64,000 nucleotides of DNA, taken from Allodiplogaster sudhausi. Taxonomy: Eukaryota > Nematoda > Chromadorea > Rhabditida > Diplogasteridae. The notes beneath the pieces were generated by a model that worked only from the letters and a program-made list of their open reading frames with translations, was not told where the DNA came from and did not search any database. Location: NCBI GenBank assembly GCA_945643635.1, contig CALZFC010000006.1, forward strand, positions 11,123,501 to 11,187,500, read 5' to 3'. Below are positions 56,135-64,000 of this stretch, piece after piece (within the stretch, counting starts at the first letter, position 1; each line of letters starts with the position of its first letter). The translations under genes were made by a program, and so were the position numbers.

Positions 56135-57363
56135 TGGGGTTTAAAAACAGAAAAAGGCTTCTGGATCTGAAGAGGAATGGGTGAATCGTTATTTTAATGG
56201 TTTACAATTTGAGGAGTCTGGGGATACTAAATCTGCACATCGCCTCCGATGCGATCCTTCCACTTCCAAGCCAGCCTTTGTTGACACTAAAGGAGTCATT
56301 CAGAATCCTGCTAGTTATTCGTGCTAATTTATACCATCTTAATATCCATGCAATACCGTTGGCCCAAATAGAAGAAATTTGATCTAATTTATCTTTCTTC
56401 ATAAATAAAATGAGTTTCTCTACAATGAATTCTTGCCTATTAGTTATTTGATGATACATGTTTAGCTACATACATATGTATGTTCATACATGTGCTTTTA
56501 ATCTTTCGCTATTTCGCTAAATTTTTTTCTACGATGCTTTTCAATCGTTCATACATGACACCACGCTTTCTTTCAAGTCTTTATCACGTGTTATAATTGC
56601 TGCACTTTTATAAAGCGTATCGCAAAACGCTCATCACTGGCATTTGGTTTTCAGAGTTCGAATGGCTGTTATATGTACTATATGTATGTACATATGTATA
56701 TAGTTCGTGCTACGACAGAATATATGTATGCTTATTTACATATGTGACTATTTAGTCCTTGTGCGTACGCATAACCAAACGGGAAAGATGTGAAAGGACA
56801 GCACATTGCGTGCTCTCCAAAGTACTCGCCCTCTTGGTAAACAGGGGGGAAGCGCCTCCATTCTCGTGGCGGTCACTCTTGCACTGTCTACTCAATCGTT
56901 CTCTCTTGCCCTTTCTTTCCCTCTCTTTCTCTTGTTGCACTCTCTTTCCACTCTCTACCTCTACTCTTTCTCTCGTTCCCCTCTCTCGCCCTACTCTCTC
57001 TTGTTCCCCTCTTTCCCTCTACTCTTTCTCTCGTTCTATTCTCGCCCTCTACTCTTTCTTTCGTTCCCCTCTCCCCCTGGAAACTTCTCCATCTTTTGCT
57101 CTGTAGACTATTAGAGCACATTCCTATAATTGCAATGAAATAAATTTTTGTGCCTAGAAAAAATATCGTAAAATCAATGCAAAGAATTTATGGGGCAACA
57201 GCCGCGTATGACAGAATTAGATGTAAGCGTCTGTCCTTTTGGTTTGTGCGTGTCGAGTTTCTGTTTGCTCGGGTCAAGAAGCTGCACGAAAAGCTCCTTG
57301 TCTTACTTACACGCTGAAAATTTTTCACAGCTTTGCGAGAGAATTTTCAAACTGTTAACGCCG
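56135..57363. other. Spacer between Harbinger and TMEM86-like gene
   Basis: No gene is recognised. ATGTACATATGT-type simple sequence lies at about 56670-56720 and a CT/CTTTC tract at about 56885-57070. GAAAATTTTTCACAG at about 57330 is a probable spliced-leader acceptor for the next gene. Confidence 0.5.
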
Positions 57364-57813
57364 ATGACCAGCAAAGAAGCCGACTCCGACCCGTTCATCC
57401 CTCTCTCCATCGTGGATCTTCTGCTCGCCTCAATTTCCTACCTTCTCCTCATTACATTCTACGCTCATGAAGCACAGTGGTTCACTTGCTTCGACGTTGA
57501 GTCTTGTCCAATGTGTCCGCTATGGTCAGTTCGAGTACATTATTCAAATCTTTATTCTTCTTTAATGCACTCCAGGAAGGTTCTTCCTCTTATGGTGCTC
57601 ATTGTCTTTGTTGTACTCCGCCGTAACGCCTTCCAGTCGCGATATCGACAGGTATGAGAAGTGTCTTTGTTATTTTCGCCCTTGGATCTTGCAAATAACT
57701 CTGCTTTCTGTTACCCTCACCTAATTTTCCATCGTTTTAATTCTTCACTGCCTCTCCACATTCTCTCTCTCTCTCTCTCTCTCTCGTTCTCTCTCTCTTT
57801 CTCTCTATCTCCT

Positions 57814-57853
<40 letters not shown>

Positions 57854-60800
57854 CCTCTCTCTAGATTGCAACGATCTTCGCAGTGATAGCTGGAGGATTC
57901 GGCGACGTGTTTCTCGAGTTGCCGGGCGACTTCATGGCCGCGGGTGCCGTGGCATTCGCAGTTGGACATGTTCTGTACTTGGTGCGCCGCCTCCTATTCT
58001 TACAATCTGCAAATTATCCATAACGGTTGGAATTCTTTCCATTCTCTTAAGACTACATTTCTTCCCGATTGCTACCGTCCGTTCTGGCCGATCGTCCCTC
58101 TCTTCATCGCCTATTTGATGGCCATCTCTCTTTTCTGCTTTGTGCCTCTCTCATCAAAATGGCCCGCCTATGTTCGCATTTTTTTTTCTTTTCTATATTT
58201 TTTATATTAAGAATGATCGAGTTTTAATAGCTAAATTATGATAACGGGCTTCTATGTATATTTAATAATACATATGTACATATAAGACAGTGTGAATTAA
58301 AAAGTTTGGTTTTTCTCTGCATTTTTCAGTTTTGCTGTTATTTTTGGCAAGCAAATTTGCCAGCTTTCAAACCCAGTTATCATGCCATGACAAATTGTAC
58401 GATTGTCAAGAATGTCATCAATGTTTATTCATCAGTGTTCATCATGCCAAAATAAACAGCCGTCTAAAATAACAAAAACAGACTAACCAAAAAAACATAC
58501 GAGTCAAAAGTGGCGAGGCAAAATAGTACAAGTGTTAAAAGAACATGGCACAGAAAATGGTCGAAAAATTTGTCACAGCTTCTCGAGGAGGAGTGGGCCT
58601 TTTTGTCAAAAAAAGCAGCTGATAAATCTGCCGAGATTACCAGCCAGAATTGATCAACTGCTAAATTTGCCAAGCCAAAATAATAGAGTGAAAAATTTGC
58701 CAAATCAGCTTGCCAATTTTGACGGCTAGCAGAAATGGCATGGCAGTTTAAACAGGTGTCAAAAAAGTCCGGCAAATTTGATGGCTATCAAAATTGGCAA
58801 GGCACTTTTTACTGTTGTCAAAACTGGCTCGTCATTTTCAACGACCGTCAAATTTGGCGAAGGTCGTAATTTCAACATCGGACCATTAAAGCATAGTGTA
58901 ATAAAAATGGAGTATGGAACTATAATGTTAACTATACAAAAATCGACGCCAGCAATAAGTGTACTTACGAACTACAGAGAAAGCATGGATTCAAAAAAAT
59001 CAATTCGCAATATAGAGACTTACCAGATTGAAGGCAAAAATCAGGTTGGGTATGTAAAATTGACGCTTCCCTTTTAACCCTCACTGGTGATTCTTCGGGA
59101 GGTCGACTCGAAGTGCTGGCGATAGGTCTCGGGTCGGCCACCATGACCTGCAAGAAAAGACGTTGAGGAAGGTAAAACAAGAGAGGGGTGAAGGGAGATT
59201 GAGAAAAGAGAAGGAAAAAGAATTGGGGTTACGGTATAAATGCTTATAAAAATGTTCCTTTGAAATTTTGGCAAAAATAGATTCCGTCACATCACGCAAT
59301 GAAGATCTTTTGTTCAGTTTAGTTAACGGTTAAATAGGAACACTATCAGTTGTTATAGCTTAAATCCCTTCGTAGACACACACTTCTAATAACTACCCGT
59401 AATATATAAACAGTTAAAAATAGGGAGCTTTACTCACGTCACCACTACAGGGAAACCACGGATGTCATCGATACGGGGGTTTAGCCCACCTTGATATAGC
59501 GATTTCCTATATCAATTCACTCGAAAACACTAGATTAAACGGTTTTAGTGCAAAGTTATCGGCGGGATTTACAATATGATAAATTAGACTATTAGTTTTA
59601 GACTATTAGACTACCGGCCGCAAGTCAAGCTGTGCAACATTGCAATCTGCGCCGCTACAGTATGCATACCGAACCCTGACACTGCTTCCAATTATTATTC
59701 CTATGCTAACTTAGATTTTTTAAATGAAACGAAATATTGGATAATCAAGAACACATTAAAAGAAATAGCCTGTTTTATACGTTACCATAAATTTAAGAAA
59801 AATATATTTAAAAAAACACACAAAGGTGGAGGGCGCAGCCGGGTCCGCCGCCACTGGGACCGACCGTCATGGGAGCCGCCAGCAAGGAAGCCGAGGACGA
59901 GGACAACTCCATCCACTCTGAATTAGATTTTACCTCTTTTATATATCAATAATTTTTGATACTACGAAACAACAAAAACCGTTGGTCAGCAAAAGTGTAT
60001 TAGTGAAAGGATTTCCCCCTCAACAGTTTTTAAAGAAAATAAATGATGTAAAATACGCCAAAGGACCATATAAGGAATATGTCGCACCTTTCTTAGAAGG
60101 GAATGAAGGCGGCACCACTTGTCTCCCAGAGGACTCCCGTCGAGTACGGGCTGAAATAAGCAACACTTTATAAGAAATACCGACAAAATAAAAACTAATT
60201 GTGAGGGGGATTAAAAAGAGCTTGGGAATTTTGGACTACAGTAAACTCAATGGATACGGTATGGTCAAGTTAATGCAGTTATTTAAATTCAATCTTATAT
60301 TACTTTTTAAGTATCAGGATTATGTTTAAAATAAACCTTTATAAGAAGTAATTATCATTACTAAGACAAGCACTAAAAATTTTCAAATACCTTGAAGTGC
60401 TTGAGTGGCCGGTGTGGCCGATGACATCGCCGACTTCACTGAACGGTGGGTCGGTCTTGGCGGCGCCGCCTTCCGTTCGTGCTGGAATAAGGAATATTCT
60501 ATAGTAGTATGACCATTTAATAAATTGAAAGATATCAGGAATTCAATGAATAAAGGAATAAATTAAATTCCCTGCTAACAGTATCCCAAATTCCTTCGCC
60601 ATTTTGAAACAAAACTGACCACCTAGAATAAATAACCCAATCTTAAAAAATAATAACCCAATGTAAAAAAAATAAAGTCATTAAAAAATTTCAAGAACCA
60701 TTATGACAAAGTTAACATGTTCATATATGATACTTGCATTTTGACAGGGCAAATATTTCTATGTCGCTTAAAAAATTTTTGCGCTGAAATTCAACAATTC

Positions 60801-63253
60801 GGGGGCTTTTCGTCACATAGAAGACGAATATTGCATTCAATTCTAATAATGATGTTTTATACTTTTCCCAGAATTACGGTATGTATACGTTAGATGGCCT
60901 TTTTCCTCCAAAATAAGTTGTGAATTATGTTATTTTGAATGGATAACAGGAATTTACTGCTAATGTTTCTTGTTGAATTTTATTTCAAACAAACCGTATA
61001 CTTACCGTAACTCGAGAAAATAACATGATAAGAAATCACACATTTTATGCGGTTTTCTTAACATTAAATGGTATTCTTGTTTCAGAAGTTTTTCATAATA
61101 TCCCCTTTCATTGACAGGAAGGCATGCGTGTTAGCGTCGACCTGAACAAGTACCACATCCATCTGCTCCTCCCTTTCAAGATTGACTCTACCGTCACATG
61201 ATGTTCGTAAGCAAAATATTGACATGGTTTTACGGTTTTATTCAGATTTTCTTTACATTGAGTTTACTTTTGTTGAAAATTCCTTTTAAAGTAGTCAATA
61301 ATGGAACTTTTCTACTCATATTTCAGCAAGAGACGACTGTCAAGCTGCCTCGCTGCTCGAATCGTAGCCTCGACAGCATGGACGTGTAGTGGGAGATGGA
61401 CAACCGAGGGCAGTTCGAACAGGTTCTGCTTTATTATTGTTTTCCTCTTGTCTATTATAATTTCTTTTTTTACTAAGTTTAATCGATTTAATAGTTTCTG
61501 GGGTTGTAAAATCTTTCATTAATGTGCACTTGTTGGCCAATAGTTTTCATTGTTTCTGTTTTGCCAAAAGTAATTGATATATAAATGAAAGAGAATCTAA
61601 TTCAGGAGGTGATGGAAGTGCAGCCGGTCCTCGCCATGGTTTCTTTGTTGGCGACGACGATGATGGCTCTGACAGCGGCGGACCTGGCTACGGCTCTCCT
61701 CCGTCGTGATTCTTGCTTGGCCAGGGATTCTCAATGATTAAGTCACACGAGGACATGCACCCCGCCGCTGGAGAAGTTGCCAACGATGGCCATTCGAGTG
61801 GCTAGTATGTTAACCTTGCTTGTATTTATCAACTGATTTTTAGAATGTTATAATGACTTATATAATATCTATTTATGCACACCTTATTGTACAAGAATTC
61901 TTGTTTCATGACTAATCTAAATATTTTTTTTTGTTTCCTATATGTTATCTATGGATGCATGTGTGAATTTAGTGATCTGAGGAGGGCTAAATGCTATTTT
62001 AATAGGAATGTTGTGTCATTAGCCTTTTGCGGTCAAAAAAAGGATTTGCCTTTTTTAGCGGCCGTCAAAACTGCCACCCATTATTTATAGCCGTTAAAAT
62101 TGGCTTGCCACTTTTGAAGGGTCAAAAATTTGGCTTGCCACTTTTGAAGGGTCAAAAATTTGGCTTGCCACTTTTGAAGGGTCAAAAATTTGGCTTGACA
62201 TTTTTTTTGCCCGCTGAATCTGCCAAGTTGCCATTTTTGACGGCTGTCAAAATTGCCAAGTTGCTCGGCCGACAGCCGCTTCCTCGTGGCACGTTTAACA
62301 TCTGTTAAAAATGGCAAATCCTTTTGCCAATTCTGATAGCTGTTTATTTTGGCTGTGTCATTTTTTATAAGTGAAGGACTTGCCGAAACCGTTGAAATTT
62401 TGAACATATGCAAATTGCGCCATGGAAAATTTTGAGGCCATCAAATTTGGCATGCTTTGAATCCACTTTTAAAGACCTCTATTTTTGCCACGCCAAATTG
62501 TTTTCCTATTAAATATGCCGAAGCCGGGTTGTCAATAATTAGGACGCAATTCTGTGGCTCAGCCATTTTTTTCGCTTGTACAGTGTGCCCGTCATTTTAT
62601 TAACCGTCTTATTTGTCATGACAAGTTTGAATCAATGAATAAAATACTGCCACATTTGTTTGTGTGTTTTATCTGCCAAATTTGGCAAAAATAACAGCTT
62701 AAGTGAAAATTGCAGAAAAAAACCAAACTTTTTAATTCACACTGTCTTATATGTACATACTATATCCTGTTCAATAGGCTGCGTTCAATGCACGTACTTT
62801 CAGATGCTCCTCTTGGGTGGCGTCTATGCTGTAATTCTCACTCTGCCAGTTATTATGGCGGCATCACAGTTTCTGAATAATGCCTTTGAAAACAAAATTA
62901 TTCGCCGCGTAAGCCTTTTTGGGGTTAATTAATAAAGGGTACATACATGAGAAGCCCGCTTACGATGCAGAGCCAACTGCTTCGGTTGATGGGGTTCTTA
63001 ATATTCTTCTGTTCTGACTCTGTCATCCTCTTCAGCAAATCAGGCTACCAAATTCCATTTGCGCAGGTTTGCATAAGATTTCTCATTTAAAATTAATTCC
63101 ACTTGATTTTTTCAGCTCTTAATTTTGCTGACGTATTACTCTGCTCAATTTTTGATTGTTCTATCTGCTGTTGACTGCGAGATGAAGAGGTTTGTGGGGG
63201 AGCGACTGGTCCGTCCTTTCAAAGCAAAAAAAAATATTTCAGAGACTCAATAA
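57364..63253 (+). CDS. TMEM86/YhhN-family lysoplasmalogenase
   Basis: A multi-pass ER membrane hydrolase that cleaves the vinyl-ether bond of lysoplasmalogens, by family knowledge. Seven exons join in phase: 57364-57524, 57576-57651, 57865-57981, 58052-58171, 62804-62908, 62971-63066, 63116-63253 (270 residues, family-typical). Family landmarks: KVLPLMVLIVFVVLRR, then IAGGFGDVFLELPGDF and AVAFAVGHVLYL (the conserved GD-F-L/A-H-Y region), later FFCSDSVILFSKSGYQIPFA and LLTYYSAQFLIVLSA. Polar residues expected in the active region (the GD and the SDS) are present. The reading frame and phase 0 are preserved across a 4.63 kb fourth intron that holds a long-TIR element. The start is set by a trans-splice-like acceptor at about 57330; a longer upstream frame exists. 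The C-terminal tail is Lys-rich. Confidence 0.9.
57766..57864. repeat. CT microsatellite ending at a splice acceptor
   Basis: The (CT)n run extends directly into the acceptor of exon 3 of the lysoplasmalogenase gene (CTCTCTCTAG), acting as its polypyrimidine tract. Confidence 0.9.
59091..60482 (-). other. Exon-like blocks inside composite element (minus strand)
   Basis: Three GC-rich blocks read like exons on the minus strand: 60482-60397 (acceptor CCAG, donor GTATTT; GGAAKTDPPFSEVGDVIGHT in one frame), 59927-59835 (acceptor ATTCAG; ASLLAAPMTVGPSGGGPG in one frame) and 59148-59091 (acceptor TTGCAG, donor GTGAGG; VMVADPRPIASTSSRPPEES). Phases between blocks do not clearly agree and no domain is recognised. 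They may be captured gene fragments. Confidence 0.4.
61119..61708 (+). other. Exon-like blocks inside composite element (plus strand)
   Basis: After TTGACAG at 61118, a block reads EGMRVSVDLNKYHIHLLLPF and then KIDST before a GTCACA donor or a stop. Two further blocks follow acceptors at about 61326 (QETTVKLPRCSNRSLDSMDV) and 61605 (GFFVGDDDDGSDSGGPGYGS in one frame). The first has the composition of a folded host protein; I cannot name it. A stop in the second block breaks the chain, so these look like captured fragments rather than a gene. Confidence 0.4.
62101..62190. repeat. Perfect 30-bp tandem triplicate in element arm
   Basis: Three identical 30-base units beginning TGGCTTGCCACTTTTGAAGG lie head to tail, with a partial, diverged fourth. 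They are a freshly amplified version of the degenerate unit that fills the element arms. Confidence 0.95.
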
Positions 63254-63384
63254 ATAGGAATGAGTTGTCTAAATGTTCCAGCATTACGGGCGTGAGAAAT
63301 CTATACGGCTCACATTGATTCCAACACAAAGTGGTTTCATAAATCATCCAAAAAAGCATGCTGTGGTATATTTGCGTAACCCGT
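63254..63384. other. Short spacer between convergent gene ends
   Basis: This holds the 3' flank of the lysoplasmalogenase gene and of the next minus-strand gene. Nothing else is seen. Confidence 0.4.
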
Positions 63385-63941
63385 TTAGTAATTTGTGTTG
63401 TATTGTTGCCTAGTGTTGCATAATAAAGCGGTGATACGTGTCTGAGATGTTCTCACGTGGAACATCACAGAAGCCGTAGGCATGCAAAGAGAAGTAGAGG
63501 CAGTACCGCAGGCAGTGTTTGTAGTCCTGAACAAATAGACGTATGTATGTATATTGAAATCTAATTTGCAAAATAATTAATGAAGAAAAGCTAAATAAAA
63601 TAAAAAAACAATTTTCCCGAGGACTCGAACTTAGCGAGGAAATAGTAATCTTCCTGGGTTCTAGTCCACTGCACGTGAATCTTCGATGCAGTCGTTGTAT
63701 CCGTCTTAGCAATATCAGTGCCTTGGTAACTGCAAGGAGATGAATGAATGCAGAAGTTGCCTGGCTGTCTGTATTTATAAAGACGACAGCATCAATCTAA
63801 ACATACCCAAACTCCGAACTGTTGTTATTTCCTTCAGTCGTGATGCTGACGTTCTTCCCATCAACGCCAATTCTTGCCAATTCTTGTGATGACGTTCATG
63901 GTAATTGGCGAGTCGCGTGATGAAGTGAACTTGTATTCAAC
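63385..63941 (-). pseudogene. 3' end of unidentified gene with frameshifting duplication
   Basis: Exons, 5'-3': 63941-63807, 63729-63610, then from 63526. The first reads VEYKFTSSRDSPITMNVITR, then after a 10-bp tandem duplication (63866-63885) must shift frame to give GVDGKNVSITTEGNNNSSEF. Removing one copy of the repeat restores a 125-nt exon whose phase fits the next (YQGTDIAKTDTTTASKIHVQ). The last exon, by splice phase, continues in the frame ending at 63385-63387; an alternative frame ends at 63410. The 5' part lies outside the window. No domain is recognised. It is either a pseudogene or a sequencing/assembly error. Confidence 0.5.
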
Positions 63942-64000
63942 CTGATCATTTAGCAAATTGTATTCACCCAGTTCGGTTTTGAGGCGTCAGATGAAAGATA

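Larger units (their letters stand above)
58274..62758. mobile_element. Foldback-like composite element with long TIRs
   Basis: The outermost sequence ATGTACATATAAGACAGTGT, running on through GAATTAAAAAGTTTGG, occurs at 58274 and in inverted form ending at 62758. Inward from each end, several hundred bases (about 58330-58870 and 62020-62720) consist of degenerate short units with a TTGCCA/TTTTGA(C)GG or AAATTTGGCAA core, mirrored between the arms. The 3.1 kb middle has no transposase but includes GC-richer, exon-like blocks with splice-like borders on both strands. The whole unit sits in intron 4 of the lysoplasmalogenase gene. It resembles a foldback or Pack-type element. Confidence 0.7.

Noticed and set aside
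58288..62744. hAT element suggested by ends starting CAGTGTG
   Set aside because: The 8 bases outside are inverted, not direct, copies (ATATAAGA and TCTTATAT), so they belong to the TIR and are not an 8-bp target duplication.
1..64000. CRISPR arrays, bacterial operons or riboswitches
   Set aside because: The window is eukaryotic, with introns throughout; repeats present are microsatellites, TIRs and palindromes without spacer structure.

Overview
The window reads as nuclear DNA of a rhabditid-type nematode. The evidence is cuticle collagen structure, many short GT-AG introns with acceptors in TTTCAG or TTAAG, likely spliced-leader acceptors just before several start codons, a multi-copy 7TM chemoreceptor-like family, a supplementary-type nuclear hormone receptor and an enzyme of the nematode rhamnose pathway. 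A diplogastrid is possible, but that is inference. Long GA/CT microsatellites fill introns and spacers throughout. Gene models were built by hand from splice sites, reading phase and family motifs; no search was run.

Layout, left to right. About 0.5-6 kb: a small secreted two-cysteine peptide gene present twice in a ~0.7 kb segmental duplication, a dTDP-4-dehydrorhamnose 3,5-epimerase gene (+), a 0.64 kb palindrome and a fragment of collagen sequence. 6.4-7.8 kb: a cuticle collagen (-). 9.4-13.4 kb: a complete 16-exon alpha-type nicotinic acetylcholine receptor subunit (+) with a tRNA-like sequence in one intron. 13.7-27.7 kb: six tandem minus-strand genes of one 7TM receptor family (four clearly intact 10-exon genes, one 9-exon divergent gene, one pseudogene), then a broken seventh copy at 29 kb next to a 1.4 kb palindrome and LINE remnants. 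30.9-35.9 kb: no gene recognised, CT-rich. 36-39.6 kb: nuclear hormone receptor (+). 40.4-41.3 kb: a small type I membrane protein (+). 42-43.6 kb: an eighth receptor copy (-). 43.9-44.7 kb: an extremely cysteine-rich secreted protein (-). 45.3-49.4 kb: a 12-exon UDP-glycosyltransferase (-) whose first intron holds a ~1.05 kb near-perfect palindrome. 50.5-52.1 kb: a secreted cysteine-rich protein (+) whose stop codon lies in the terminal repeat of a complete 4 kb PIF/Harbinger transposon (52.1-56.1 kb). 57.4-63.3 kb: a TMEM86/YhhN lysoplasmalogenase gene (+) split by a ~4.5 kb foldback-like element carrying exon-like fragments. 63.4-64 kb: the 3' end of an unidentified gene (-) with a 10-bp frameshifting duplication.

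These genes do not form one pathway. They fit environmental sensing (7TM family, nAChR, NHR), cuticle (collagen, and rhamnose synthesis by family knowledge) and detoxification (UGT). The notable theme is recent mobile-element traffic: three palindromic foldback elements, an apparently intact Harbinger, a long-TIR composite element and LINE scraps, several of which sit inside or at the edge of genes.
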